Positions 27,351 through 42,671 of a stretch of DNA of 64,000 nt are shown here, piece by piece. The stretch is from assembly GCA_019843655.1 (NCBI GenBank), contig JACDQD010000007.1, positions 22,648,365 to 22,712,364 on the forward strand, in the 5' to 3' direction. The notes beneath the pieces are model-generated. The model saw only the letters and a program-made list of their open reading frames with translations. It did no database searches and had not been told where the DNA came from. The stretch is from Lethocerus indicus. Lineage: Eukaryota > Arthropoda > Insecta > Hemiptera > Belostomatidae. Each line of letters opens with the position of its first letter. Within the stretch, counting starts at the first letter, position 1. A program made the translations under genes and the position numbers.

Positions 27351-29549
27351 CAAACGTGACCGACCTGTGTGTAATCTGATCTTGAACAATGAAAGCATCC
27401 TATAATCGAAAAAGTTCAGCCACCATGGGTTGGCATTCGTATGTATTTAAATTTAAAGTTAATTTTCGCGTCTTTAGTATGTTGGGTAATATTTAGTAAT
27501 GTGTAGAATATATTTTACGTTTTCACGTTGCATAATGTTTTAATTTCATTCCTAGTACAGTATGGAATGCACGTTCATTGTTCAGGATCGTGCATTGGTA
27601 TTAAATATGCATAAATTATCGATTTTTTTTGTTTCAAGCTAAAGAGGGTTCGGAATAACGCGAATAATGTTTCCCCCCCCCTGCAAGGTAATTTTAATTT
27701 ATGAAAGGTAAGTTATATAACCGAAAAATATTTTAATCTACAAAAACTTGTCGTTTTATCTACAATTCCAGCGGAAAATTCGTTCAGCGGAGCAAAATGT
27801 AAAGGGATTTATTAAACGGGAAACCCCGGTGGAATGTTTAATAAATCCGGACAGTCAAGTCTCGTCGTATTTATAGAGGAATTCGATGAAATATGGAATT
27901 TAACCTGTACATATCCTCTATCGATTCTGTAGTTTCGCTTGAACTACTTCAGAATTAAATAATTTCTGTGCACCGAAATTTAGTGTTTTGGTACTCCGAA
28001 TTTTAGAGCAGTTCCAAAATGACGTATTTTCTACATGAGCTAAGAAATGATAAGAGATGGTTGGCGCTTAACTGAAAAATCGAGAATTAACTCTACTACC
28101 CCCCCCTTACCAATCAATCTTCTAGAATTAAATCTTATCTTCGACGACTTTTCATAATTGAAAAGACAATAATTACACAAGCGGACGGGGACAATAAGGG
28201 GGCCAAATATAAACAACACTCTTGTGTAAAACGAAGCGTAAAATAATCGAGGTCAATTTATCACGTGTTATTTATGGAACGGTCGAGATGAGGATGGCTG
28301 CACGGCAGTGTGTGACGCAACAGTTATGACGTCCACTGCAGCAGTACAACGCTATCCAGATTATCGGGACGTCGCGTCAGATTATATTGGAGAAAGGCTG
28401 CCCCTTCGGCTCACCTTTATTCCGGCGAAATACCACCGGGGGTTGAACGAGAGTGACACGAAAATTAAGAACCGAACAAACCTCAGGGATGGTTCAGTCA
28501 TACAGGACGACTGTACGAGTTTACGAGCCACACTATGTAATACATACGGTACTGAAAAATCAATATTAAAACTCGGTATATTTGAAAAGCATAAATCAAC
28601 CGTGCTACACACTGCTGAATACCGTTTATCTCACCCAATGTAATTAACGGGCCATTTCATATCGCCACCATTTTTCGATTACGCGTACTAAACTGATGTG
28701 CATTCAAAACGTTTGCCATCCTCAATCGAGGTCACAAGAAAGTGCATCGAACTTTATACGTTGAAAAAAAACGCACGTGAAAGGGGCAAAAAATGAGATT
28801 AAAAAAAGGAGGAATTTCGCGGTGCTTTCCCCCATACGTTTTCTCTACTCTCTATCTCATTATGATGAATTTTATTATGATGTTACCTTCTGATGTTAAC
28901 TTTTTTTTACATTTTCAATTTTATTTAGCCTCCGGTGGAAAATGAATTCGTCTCAATATATTTTTCTCCTGATTTTCGCCTGAAAATTTATGACGAACAA
29001 ACGTGTCGAGATGGCGCATTGCGTGGTCTTTAAACTCCAGCCAGTATCAGGGCTACAACAAGAACTGGAACTGGACCTAGACCTAGTAAATAAGTATTAC
29101 TCCTCAAACAGCTCTAAACAACCAACCTTGGCATCCACTCGCCTACTACTACTAAATCTTCGGCTGTCCTTCCATTAATTCGGCGTTCCGGTTCCCTTTA
29201 CAGCCCGTTAAGCGGGGTTTTGACTTCACAACTAGAATATATCGTCAGTCTTCCCTTTTAAACACGATTTATGCTATAACGTGATAGACTCGTTAAATCT
29301 CCAATAAATTTATTTCGAATGACAAAACGGTAGACAATCGCGGAATAGTGTGTAAATAAAGTCTAACATACGCTTTTTTTGAAAATACCGCTAAACCGCG
29401 TATAACGTATACAATTTTAACCGGTCCGCATGCCGCGCTAATTGCCCACGGGGGAGACCGGCAAAAACCGCGATGAATTTAGGATCAGTGTGCGGGTTGG
29501 GATACGGGCCAGGGTGGGGCAGAGACGGGAATAGTCGGCAATAGAAAGT

Positions 29550-29567
29550 GGGAGAGAGAGAGAGAGA
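29550..29567. repeat. Short (GA)n run
   Basis: About eight GA units. A CT run of similar kind is at 31,683-31,697. GAGA tracts can bind GAGA-factor-like proteins in insects, but nothing else here supports that role. Confidence 0.8.
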
Positions 29568-32500
29568 AAAAACAGTTTATTGGTGATCCAGAAAATAAAG
29601 CTGTCGCCGACCTACCTCCGCTAGGTTTACCACAGCCCAGCTTCAACACCAACGATAACGAAAAATTAGGTAATTACACTTTGTATCTCAATTTTTTTTT
29701 AAATTTTGAATACACCTCTTTATAGGGCGAAATTACTTCTTCAATTTGTTATGTGGCCCCAAAATTTTGGGTCTGCAGTGCTATCCGAGTGCTATTTCGC
29801 GATGGCTAATTCTAACGAATAGGAAATATCACTTGCAGCGATGGTTGTAATAAGAATTTTCCAAATAGCCATTAATATGGAAAAATGGGGGTCAGTTTCC
29901 AACATGAACCACGATTGATGACAACCGAGTTTCCAGAGAGCCAATCTGAATTGTAAAAACGGAAATCGCCTTCAATTTCGCTAATAAGCGAAGCTGAATG
30001 GGAATTAATATGAAATAACATTTAGTCAACTATGGCGGAAGTAATAACTGCGGGCTAGAGACGAAGGTATAAAAAGTTCGGGAAAAATCACTACTTGGCG
30101 TTGGGGAATAGAACAGAAAACGAGAAGACGGCTGCCTCAATCTACGAAGCAATTGGCTAACGCGGCGGCAGTTCTAAATTAGAAAGCTCGAGGGCCGAAA
30201 CTCTGATAACAATAATTCACAGGGAGGCTCCGGAGCGCGCACTCTTCTCCTCTCAGACTTCTAGGCACTATTCCAAAACGACCGGTCACACTCACACTAA
30301 GCACGACTTCCAACAAGACAGCACACTCAGCAAAACGTTATACTTGGCCCGATAGGCGTTCATCTTAAGGCCCAACATATGGAACCCTATAAAAAACACA
30401 TGAAAATCGACTAAACATATTCCCAACAATATACTCAATAATGCACTGCTGACCGTTATCAAATACGTTTATTATATGGACGAATTTACCTCAAGCCCAA
30501 CTGCCCAACAATTTCGAGAATTCAAAACATTTCAATTATGTACAATTAATATCAAATGATGTCTAGAGCAACAAAGTTCGTAATGAAAACCCAAGGTTTC
30601 AGCAGCAAGAATTCGAAAAATACTACCTAACTTCCGGTAAGATTTCGTAATGGCATGGGGAGAATCTCGGGCAGCAGGTCTTGAACTCCAATCTCTCCGA
30701 AATTCTTTCTGTTTTTGTAGAACATTTCCGTTAATGTGCAATGACTGTGGCTAATTATATTAACTGTTGGACGTAAAATTAAACTCGTAAAGGAATGGGA
30801 AAAAAAAAGTTGTTATAGTATGTTAATTACGAGTTTCAAAATGGAAGGATGCGCAGAATAAGAGCAGTAAGCTATAATCACCGTAAGCAGTAATAACATG
30901 AAAACTGTCTAGGGCGGAAGCCCTGACCATATGAGTCACTTCCGTTGGGGCGGCGGAACGAACGCAACAACGAGAACGAGAAAGAAACAACGACGATATG
31001 GTAAACGACCGATGGATGTTCCACCGCCGAGGGTGGCCGTGACCAATTATAAGTTTACGGGCTGGCAAACTTAAAATCTAATATTCCCCCCACCTCCACG
31101 GTCCACTATAGTAGGCCCAGGTGCAGTATCAAAATTAGTCATACACACCGGTTATTCACCCATGAGCGAACTTCTCTCGATTCCAGTTATACTGTAGTAC
31201 CCCAATAATGGCGGCAACATTAGTATAAGTACAAGTATGTATTAAGTTATTTAATTTTTTTTCTATTTAATATTTCTTTCCAGTACATTATGGTACATAC
31301 AACGGAGAAAGGTCTTGTTTGGGCGTAAAACAAGAAAATAATACGAATCAAAATAAAGACCTTTTTTTTCTTTCTCGCATATGAAACTATTCACTTAATA
31401 AAATCTGCCGTAATTTTAAAATGTTCAGTTTTCATCGAGACGTTTTTGACAGGCGTTTAATTTCAAACAGAACGACCGTCCAAATATTTATAGTGAAAAT
31501 GAGTTTCCGAATGCTGTAATAAAAACCATCAGCGCTTTTTAGATGTTCGCGCGAATAAGAAGTCCCGGATAAGTGAGGAGTGTATTTTGTAATATCGGCC
31601 GGCCAAGGGAGGCGAAAGGGGCGAAAACAACACCAGAAAAGCCGCCACTGCTAATGAATTTACGGCGGGCGCTGTTTCTTTTTTCTCTCTCTCTCAGGTC
31701 CTAACGACAGCCACCTTATTATACAGATTTGTATTTACGGCTAGATCCAGGCCACGATTTTATAACCAAGAACCTCAGAACCCGCGGAACGTCGGAGTTG
31801 CGTTCCGGCGCATATACTCAGTCAAATTTAAAAATCTTCACCACATCCAACGGCGATCTTCTTAATTATTAGTGCGTTTAATTTGCACTAAGATTAAAAA
31901 CACTTATTACCGATATTGGAGTTTGGTTTTAATAATTTGGTACTAAGCCAGACTTGGTATCGCTCTATAACCAACCATAAAACTCGATGAACCAGAACAC
32001 TGGACGTTCGACTGAATCGCGATGGGGGGACACACAATTCCTTCACGCTGTATAATATCCGTTTATTTGCCAGAACTTTTCCAATACTCCACGCTGTCTC
32101 GCCGGGTGAGGAAAAATCCAACGTATTCCTCCTCTGGAAGAACCCGGAGATTAAATCTGAAAGTCAAATAGAGTTTTTAGACCCGGTGGGGCCCCCGATG
32201 GACCCAGCCACGGGCGGGGTGTTTCTGAACCCGTCCAGCCGATAAACACAAGGCCGGCTCTCAAAAACTCCCCCCTTCATATAAAAATTCCCAATCTATA
32301 GACTGGAACCACTTTGCGGTCCTTCCCCCCCTCCTTATTCCCCTCTTTACTGTTTAATACCGGCCTAAGACCACAGGCTGCAGTAAATTTTCCGAATCCA
32401 TACTTGTAACTTTTTCATCGCGCCCCTTTCTGCAATATACACAATGCGGTCTACGAACCGCCCTTCCCCCTGCTCCCGGCTGGATACTTGCGGTTGGCTG

Positions 32501-35500
32501 ATATCCCCGCTAGAGAGAAATTTCCTTATCATTATCTGTTTTTTCTAATATCAGGAATAAGGAGAAGGAAGAAAAAATAAACAAACCGGCATAGATCTAA
32601 GAGAACTGATGGAGTTATTACTCCTTTCCGTCAATTATAGAGGAGGATATGGGTCTCAAACGGAAATATATATTATTCTGGGCCTCCCAGAGATACGGAC
32701 AATTAGAAAGAAAAGCATTAAGAAAAATGATATAGCACAGATAAATGTTTGCTTTTTTATCAATTTGTTTTTCCTAAACATTACGTCGCGAAGCAAATAA
32801 ATAAACTGAAATCGAATTTCCGCATAATTCACTTCTTATTTCCAGTCGATTATTTCCAGTTCTAATATTATCTAAAGTAGCCAATCTAAAAAATACAGGA
32901 ATAACTCTTCTGCATTAATAAAAGACTTCTTCTGAAACTGAAATGAAAGATAGCGGTTCATTTGACTTTCTGACTTCGGGTTAGACGAGTCCTCTGGGGC
33001 ATGAAGTGCCGCAAATCTGAATATAAAAAGGTTGGATGCATTTTAAAGTGAAACGCCGCAAGCCACACTGTTTAATAATCAACACGCTGTTTTAGCAAAC
33101 CTACCTCCATCAAGGGGCCATTTTTTAGTTTCACCATTGGAATTATTTTTATTCCAGTAAAAAGGTGACAGGAAAATGCACAACGCCGTGGAATTTAAAA
33201 GCTGTCTCACTGTCACAATGTTAATTACACCTTTTACAGATTGAGCACACGAATCACAGATATACGACAATGCGGATATACGAACTGGAATGTGTGAATT
33301 TTAATATGTATGTATGAATTAACAAAATATAAATTCGATCATCTTCCAAAGTGCAAGCCGATAAAAGCATTGTAATTATCCATTCGAAATAGTTTATTCC
33401 AAATCTAGTCCTCCAAGAGGTTTCATTAAATTGGTAATTCCATTATTGCTATTAACGAATCACAGACTTAAATTTTGAACGAATCACAAAAACGAGACAA
33501 TTTTGAAAATCCGCCAAGAATCGCGTGCAAGTTGCACGACTCGCCCCTAGATGGCACCACCGAACGTTCCACGAGACTTGAAGAGTGCAGAATTATAAAA
33601 ATGCCTATTATACCGTACATTAACGTCAATTATAATTGATAACCGTTATCATTTAGACATTAAGGAATAGGTGGTCGTCTTCCTGAATCAAAATGTTAGA
33701 CTGAAATTGTAAAATGAGCATTCATCTACCCCGTCAAGTTCCCGTCAAGTCCGGCCCCAACCGACTATTAGAACTTCGCATGGGGTGCAATCTAAAGTTA
33801 CCATCCTTGTCAAGCGGAGCATAATGTCCAGTGATCGTCTAGTGAGGGCATTTCTGCTGACACCCTAACGATATACGATATCACCCGCACCCGTTCACGG
33901 TTTTCACTGAGAATTGAGGTGCAATTTTTGGAAACCCCTTTACTTCACAAGGGGTTCAACGCCGTTATAAAAGTTAAAAATAATACAATCAATACTAGAG
34001 GGTGGTGTGTTGTGACAGGATAGCTCTAAGGTCATGACGAAAATGGCCAGACATCGCTTAGCAACTCAATTGTTGCGGTATATTGGTACGGCAGAAGGTG
34101 AATACAGGTATATTCAAAAATATTTTAAAAACTGTGTCACGATCCATTTCTTCGTTAATAATTTCGTTCGTTTTGATAAATGAAATGGGTTAGTGACAAT
34201 ACTTGAATTCCAATATAAAAGAAATATATATATTATTTGATAATCTGCACTAAAAATTAAATGTACAAAAAACATTTCGCATCGGTTTGAACATTTTAGA
34301 AATTACCTTCTAGTGAGCCGGTGAACACGTGACAATATAGCGATTTATTGTCACAACATGACGGCTGAATCAGAACTCATCCCACCCCCACACCAATCTC
34401 TTTTATCAAATAAGGCAATAATATTTTGCGGCTAATAAATTCATTCTTTTCATTTAAAATTATTATTTTTTTAGCGGAAAAGTTGGAAATAAAATATTCA
34501 AGCCGGAGAGTGGAAAACCGAAAGTAATTTGCATGCCGAGGGGGTGACAGTGAGGTCGCCGGCGCCTGGGTTGAGCGAGACCGCGGAGAATTGGGTTAAT
34601 AGCGATTGCGCACGTTTCAGAAATACATTTGAAAATTAAACCGTAGCTCAGAAAACCCCTGAAAATTTCCCTACGCGCCTGGCACTGGTTTACATATCGG
34701 ATCGTTTTAATTGACCCCCTCCCTGAATAGATTGATTAATCTCGGGAACGCTTTCCTCACTAAACAATGGATCCAGTAGACTCTGCACCTGTTAGACAAG
34801 TAACAGGAGGCGGTATATTGCGAGCGAGAATTCGAACAGAATTAAACGTTACAACGTAAGTTTTTTCCAAGTTGAACATAATATAATACACGTAATCATA
34901 ATAGAAGTGATTCTGAGCGATTTATTTTGTGGACTATCAAGAGTAACTATATAGGCATACAATGTAAGGAAATGGTACAATTACTATACTCGATGTATTA
35001 AATTACGTGTATGTCAATTTAAAATATCCCGAATGCCTATTTTGTGGTCCGCCCAAAGTGCTGCAAGAGAAACAAAGGGTTACAACTAAAAGCTCGGTGA
35101 ATATGTTTTGCTTTTCACTATCAGTAATAGCCGTACTTCCTACAGCGGAACTCACTCCGGGGATGACTAGACTCCGTTTTTAAATGCAGATAACTACCAA
35201 GAAGCGGATCCATTTCAGTCCCCCTAGGCTAAACAAACGAACCCAGTAACATCATCATCCGGTAATAAAATCCACGCTGACGCTTTAATATTCTTAGACC
35301 GATTGTATACCGTTTATCCACCTTCGAGGAGTAAATGACTTGATCGTTTAGACAACCAAAAATACCATGCCACTGACTAGGTTTGTTAAAATTAACAAAA
35401 CAATCAACAAACATTCTTGTAATGAAAGAATAACAGTAGAAAATATCGTAGCAGTAACAGTATATAAATAGTATCACTGAACTGAACTTTGGAGGACCCG

Positions 35501-38500
35501 AATATTTTTCGTAAAACTGTAAAAGAAATAATAACGACGACTTATTAGATTATTACAAATTTCCATTTAAATGATAAAACAGTAACCGAAATAACAAACG
35601 TAACTCGTAAACACCAATGAAGCAATACAATATGGGGCATATTCAAAATTACAATGTTTCAAAACAACTGTCAAACTAATCTCAACAGTTAGAGAGTTGA
35701 AATGAGGTAGTCGAGTGGTTGGTTTCAGAACGTTTACTTGATGTTTTACGGCCAACGCAGGCATACGATATGAAAAGAGTATGTTCTCCACATTTGCTTG
35801 TGTTCCTTCTGCTAATTTCGCCGTAATTTCGAATATGTCGAGTGCTTTAAAACAATACCAGACACTGAACGCGAAACGTGCAAAATAAACTATACATAAA
35901 AAATATATATTGTTGTTATAATGCGTACGTGTGACAAGAGTTCTTCAATATTCGACAACCTGGATCAAACAAACCCAGCTAACTGGCGACAGTAGTCTAA
36001 TTATACCAGCAGAGGTATGGGGTTGTGAGGGTAAGGGGTGTAATTTGAAATTTAAATTTTACCGATGAGTCGAGGGCGCCTCGTCCTATCAAAGGTAAAC
36101 TCGTTAAACAAAAACATACCTAAACCAAATATTGCCCTGATCGGCTTTCCAAAGGTGGTCGAGTCGATTAATGTAAAAAAATGAGTTACAAACAAGTCTT
36201 AGACTATTGTTTCTTTTTTCTAATAATGTTATGGGTGGTGAATATATGATTAATGACGTCAGAACCTCTGAACGCGGAATCCCAAAACAGTCCAGTATTG
36301 TTCCGAGAAAGGAAACTTCTAAAAAAACACCCGTCGCTGAAGAAATAACTTTGTATTGATTGAACGTTAAAAACAGATTTTAGTTTTTTATTTTCAATTG
36401 TGACAATAATTCCTTTCCAATTCGGGTTGTATTGTCAGCGCCCAAAAAAACCGCACAATAACTGCCAATGTGTATCATTGGTTTACAACATCGATTTAGG
36501 ACATTGCGAAATAATTTTCGATTCCTTAATGTCCAGTCTATGTTTAAAACGCAATTTCAATGCGCAACGACCCTCAGAACTATATTTACGGTCCTATTCC
36601 TCATCCAGATTTGATAAGGGACCAGGTATACGTCCTTAGCAGAACCAGTGCCAATCCCAGACCTCGGATTCAATGGTCGTCTGCAACCTGCCAAAATACG
36701 AACGACTTTCTGAGGCAGACTTTCGACAGCCTCACAGACGGCACAGGAACTGACCTCCGCAATAGAACGGGGAAAGGAATAATGTTTATAAAAGCCGAAC
36801 ATCTCCGGCCGGTACATGTCCTGCCGAGGTCCGTTCGGCTGCAACAGCGAAGAAGAACGCGAGGAACTCCAAGTAGTGGCTTACGCGCGAAGACCCCCGT
36901 GAACTTGAAACCCAAAGTCACACGCACACGCACGCAAGCACGGAGGTGAAAACGCACTATAAATATTCCGCGCTACAATTCTCTGCCAAAACGTCGTTTC
37001 GTATTTGGAGAGGGACCAAATTAGACGGATGAAAATATTTATATCTGCCCATACCAATCTGTCGACCGGCTCAAAACGCTCGGAGCGCATTTTTCAGGCA
37101 GCGCATTATTCATTCGCTCATCAGATGAAAATTGTGCATTTTAAAAATAGAAATACGGAAAATTTCTTCGAATCACTAACAGACTATACTGACTGCAATG
37201 GCCCCGGGTGAAAAATATAAATAATGTATTCAAATCAAAAAAGACAAAGAACAATCTTTCGAATGACCGCATACTGCTAACCCAAATCCACAACCCTATT
37301 TCCTTCGGTGAATAGCCAAGGCAAAAAGTTTTAACCTGTTTTTGACCTGAATGCGGCTAAATAAACGGCGCACTGATGATCGCGTGTTCCTTTCAATCCC
37401 GAAGAAATACATTCGATTAACGTTTTCGAATTTTCAATTTACATTTGTATACACCCTTGAAAGAGAAATGCAGCGATGAAATAATATTTGTTACTTCGTT
37501 TATTAGCTATGAAAGTAAGTAACGTTTGAATAAAGACAATAATTTGTCGGTATGTCAACCGTACAAAACATATAAGAAAGCTGTCGTTTTTTAAATATTC
37601 CGAAAAACGTCCATTACTTCAGCCGTTTCACATAAGTTCTCGTCAAATCAAATAGCGATAACAGAAAATTATTTTTAAATTTTATTTAAGTTAAAACGAA
37701 ACCAAAACAGTTTTAATTCTAAAAACGGACCAATTTAAACATGTAAATTGTAACTGCCCTTATAAATCAATTTTCGTAAGCACTGCGTGGTGCTTTATCT
37801 GCTGCGATAAATTCAGTTCCGCTTTAAACAGTACCGAACGCCAAATAATAATAAATCACATTATTTAAAACACAGTTGGGTTTACGATGGGGTTTACCTT
37901 TTCTCGCCAGGAGAGCGTACGAGGGTTTCGCATAATTTGTGCCACGTTCTTGAATATGTATACAGGCATGCATACAGAATTGAGCTGCAGACCGGATTGT
38001 CACTAGGGCACTACAACGAACTGTCTAAATCGAAACACTTCCAACTTCTACAAGACGGGATTCGAGGCACACACCAGCAACAAACTTGACGATGTGCTCC
38101 TGCACAATCTAAACTATTGTAAATTCGTAATTCCCCATTCGCTCTGGGAGCTGCTTCCGCAATTACACATATCTCTAATTCCTCCTATCACGCGGAAGGA
38201 GGATTTCTCAATACCATGGGAGCCATAGCGACGTACAAAGAATGTTATGAACTGTTGTTGTATCATGCTGACTATCTGTGCTTTTGTTAATTATTAGAAC
38301 AAACTTTTTTAGAACATAAATTTAATAAATTACGTGCTATCTATTGTGCGATAAGAATTCCGCTGAAATTAGATTATTCCATTTGGAATCAACAAGAGCA
38401 GGATGGTTCAAGTTTACTGTTGAACCGCTAGAATCGCTGGGTTTCTGGAAGGTTTCGACATGGTAGAGGTAGGGCTGTGTGGGCGGTCATTGTTATGCAA

Positions 38501-40535
38501 CGAAACCACACCTTCGGAGTATAGGGCCCAGGGCGGGTAGGGACCGTGACCGATTCGAAGACGGACCCGTATCTGATGATACCCGTAACCGTTTCACGGG
38601 CACGTTCGGTATTGCGCCACAATCTTTATTCATCAGCCTCCTACCCACTCAAAAATCATTTTTTTCAACGACATTTCAAAATTAACACAGAACCAATATC
38701 TAGTCTTCACAAAAAACGGTATATAGTGAGAGTTACGGAAATCTCAAAGTCGCAATTGATCCTCAGGTTTATTATAATACCTGGCTGAAGGAAGCCGAAA
38801 CCGGTCTAGCAAAAGATCAAACCAGAGGGATGAAATATGTTTTATGCTGAACGTTCCACCACATTTTCTCTGATGTGTAAATCTGTGTCCAATAATCAGA
38901 AGTGACCTCGGTAATAGTCGGCACCGTGGGTAAGCGGAAGGAAGAAGACTGAGGGGAAAGTTCTAAAAAATATCTGAACCCACATCTATTTCGATTTTGT
39001 GTATCAATGAAAGGGTTTTCCACTTCTGAGATATCCAAATGTAGGACGTCAGACGGCGTTGAACGGGTTCATATCACATACACCAACCTAATGAGACAAT
39101 AAATACATATATGTGTGAATATACACACACGTAAATCACAAATAATAGGGCGGAATGAAGGCGCCGAAGGGTTCTCTTAGGGCCAGACTAGATTGTTTGC
39201 AAGAGGGCGCCATTAGAGGCGGGGTCAAGTCCCTTATCCATTCTAAAGTTCCAGAAACCAATTAAACAAGTAATAGCGGCCCAGCCACTGTTCTCGAGAA
39301 CTGCTCTTTCCCTTCCCTTCACAGGGCAACAAGGTTAAAACACGACTTACAAACTCTCGCCCTTTTGTCACACGGGTTCAAACGTAAAATTAAAAAAAGG
39401 CGATTGAGGGTAAATTAAAATCCGTCCGAATTAAGAAAGAAATAGGCAAAGATTAAAAAAGTCATGCAGAGTAATTAAGTTTCCAAATTAAGACAGTAGT
39501 AATTTTTTGTAATTAATGCAGATTATTATTCACCTGTCATATTCTGACAGCGTTGTCATGGTAACATAATTTCACCTTCAATGTTCGTGGTAACCGGTTA
39601 CCGTCACAAAGAAGTACACTATTATACGTTAGCAAAAGTAATAACCATAGCAGCGTGTTATAATAATTACTATTACATTCATTTTATAATATCAATGCAT
39701 AACAGCTATGTATTTTCACTATATAAGGGAAGAAACAATATTTTGCTCATAAGATTAATTTTTTTATTACTATTCAATAATGAAGCCTGGAGCTTAAAAC
39801 TTTTTTCCATTACATTATGAAAAACTAATGATTTGACTGTAATTCGCTGGGGCTTTATTTCTCTTATACGCTTTTTATTGTCTTCTGAAAGCAATAAAAG
39901 GGGCAGACGGCATTTAATCTCAACCCCCCTGAGTGCTGCCTGCTTAAATTGATTTCTCCAATGCAATTTTTCAGAATTTACTCCCCCATTTCAGTTCCAT
40001 TTAATTTGTCTAGCTATAAAAGATGCGCAATAGATTGACGTTTTATTTCCACTACTCTCTTGGGTATTTTTTTTTCATGCTGCAAACTAAACCAATTCTT
40101 TATTGTTTGGGTCACATCGACAAGGGAATACTTTTAGAAACGATACAACATTAACATTTCGCTGTTTACTTGGGTTATATATGGGGGTGGGGTAAATTTT
40201 ATTGCCCTCCAAGTTTATATAATAATAACATACAAATATAACATATATTTATATATAGCCTTCTCCGGCTGGTGGTTTTCTTTTCGTCATATTGCCATGA
40301 CGATCACTAAACTAAAAATTAAACATCGGGGAAATTGCTCGAGTGCCACACGCGATGCCAAATCGAAGGTCCGTGTCGCCTTCATTAACATTTGTGAGGC
40401 CTGTAAATCTAAGTTGTGTCCATTTTTTTAAATTTCTTCCAAACGTTTTAACATATAAATTTCAATTCTGGATTTCAATACTGGAAATATTTCCCGGTTT
40501 TTCGCAACGTCAGTAGACATCCCTAAAAAAGATTC

Positions 40536-40546
40536 GGGGGGGGGGG
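40536..40546. repeat. G11 homopolymer
   Basis: Eleven consecutive G. Similar C runs occur at 27,673-27,681 (9), 28,099-28,106 (8) and 41,282-41,291 (10). All lie in non-genic DNA and are prone to length errors. Confidence 0.9.
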
Positions 40547-41945
40547 CCAACGTTGAGAATATTCCTAAGATCAATGGGAAATAAATTAGTTAATTTTAAA
40601 GTCGCCAGGCGGTATGAGAGTTTCAAAATGAATCTGGAAAATACTGTCAATTATTTTGGTACCACCAACCCTGCATTACTCTTAAAACCTTTCTATAGTA
40701 CTACTTCATGATAAATACTAAGCTAGAGGACACTGGATACTTTCAATGGGTTAGTAATCCATAACCCGGCAGCTGCCTCTTAAAACCCTTTCGAATGAAT
40801 CATCCCAACCCTCCTGGAGGGCCTGGGAGCGTAGCACGTGACGATTGTTAGACTGACGAGGGGAGGGCTATTCTTAATTTGGGTACACGATAATCCCAAA
40901 ACTAGGGTCGGAACAAACAACCCCCACAAATCGATACCAGAGGACCAGGGTCCAGTCCATTGACCCGCGCCCACCTGTTCTTCCTTTACCATACAGCATA
41001 TATCGAGAGCGCTACCAGAGAATTGGAGCTCCAATGAAAAGCAAAAATATTATCCAAAATAATTATCGCGACTTCGATATACGACGCACGGGGGCGTCAC
41101 GTGTATTATGTGTGTTTGTCACTATTTTGTTTTTGTTTTTATTCTTTGATTGTCCATTATCCGCGAGCTGTATGACGTAATGCATGTGCATGATTAATGG
41201 GCTGTTGTTCTGAGTTTAGTACGAGTTTTCATGTGAACTGTGACCATGTGGTCGCTAACCCCAGAGCATGGACTGCCGCTGCCCCCCCCCCGGCGGACAG
41301 CCCCAATCTAATTTCTGCGTTAGCATCATAGTTCACTTTATTATTTATTTATACAACCTCGTTGTGTATTCTGTCAACTCATATCCAGCCGTTCATACGG
41401 GTGCATCATAGGTAGTTGTCCGATAAAATTAATGTTCAATTTATTTTACATCAATATTGTACTCTCTTAGTTGGGACTGCATTCTTCGACATTTTCAACA
41501 GTAAAGGCCTATATCGGCCCCGAGAGAACGTTCCTCGAAAGGTCCCTTCAATAAGGCAGAGCTCCCGCCGTGTAATAAGACAAAAGAAGTAGCGCAGTGA
41601 GGCAGAAACGGTATAACACCTTAGTCAAACAGCCCAACTCCCCCTCAAACCTTTTTAATTCTGAGTCCTGCCTTAAGCGCTTCCCACTCTACCTTTTACA
41701 TTCACTCTCGGTATTGTTCAGCAGTGTGCACTCTTTCTAGTGTGTCTTAATTAACGTTGACAATACCAGACTTCATTTGCCAAGATATTTACTTTTACCT
41801 CCATCATCCTTGTAAAGCTGATCCTTATTGGCTTAATTAGCCAGCTTATACTTTGAATTTTTTAAATAGATTTTTAATCTATCATAAGGATAATTAATTA
41901 CATTTAATTATTGCCTGTTTCAATACCGAAATGTAATAAAAGCAC

Positions 41946-42671
41946 AAGAAAAACATTAGGAATGGGCAGATGATTCAAGATCGTACTAGTCGCAACGTTC
42001 AATTTTCAAGAATTCAAGAACAGATATGCCATTTCTGTTTTAACAGAACATTTTAAAAATTCCGAAAATACATTTTTAGTGTCCCGTATAGAATCAATGT
42101 CAGAGAGAGGTATAGGCCGACTTGCAGAAAACGAGACAGAAGGCATCTTAGATAATATCGGAGCCCCGGTCGACGACGCAGGCCTTACGTAAATGGTCGG
42201 GGCACGTGCGAGCAACGCATGCTACTGTAGTTTGTCAAATCACCGTCCGCCAATCGCGTAATATTGCGAATCAAAGTCGGGTCGCCATCGCCACAACGTC
42301 AAACGAGATGGGAACAAGTTCCAACCGGTTAGTGGAGCATACGCCATGCGTTCATCTGCCCACAGACCGCAATCGTCAATTCGGGGAATGGAAAATTTTT
42401 GATCAGTTCTAATTTAATCCTTGCCCGTTTTCATCCCGCCCAGTACGCAAGAATATTGTTGGATCCACAAATTTCGGTACATCAGGATTCAACGAAGAAT
42501 CGTACACCTGAACATCACTGCAACGTTCCGATCATAAGAAAAACTGAAGGAATGGGCAGATGATTCAAGATCGACTAGTCGCAACGTTGTACGAGTCAAA
42601 TTTTTAAGAATTATCGTGAGAACAGAAATGCCATTTCTCGCTAATTTAATTCGTGGAACATTTTAAAAATT
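41946..42671. repeat. Diverged direct repeat pair flanking about 470 bases
   Basis: A block with GGAATGGGCAGATGATTCAA followed by CTAGTCGCAACGTT, a partial ATGCCATTTCT segment and GAACATTTTAAAAATTCC occurs at about 41,946-42,063 and again at about 42,538-42,671. The copies differ by substitutions and several 4-14-base indels. It could be duplicated regulatory DNA or the ends of a small non-autonomous element. Confidence 0.8.

Larger units (their letters stand above)
27351..41945. other. Intergenic DNA, no gene seen
   Basis: The longest ORFs (28,308-28,643 plus, 111 codons; 36,560-36,949 plus, 129 codons) are overlapped on other frames and unrecognised. A hairpin with 8-base arms AACCCCTT/AAGGGGTT lies at 33,933-33,956. 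Homopolymer G and C runs occur. Confidence 0.55.

Noticed and set aside
36557..36957. Overlapping ORFs on both strands, up to 129 codons
   Set aside because: No family recognised, mutually overlapping, Arg/Thr-rich as expected from CpG-rich random sequence.
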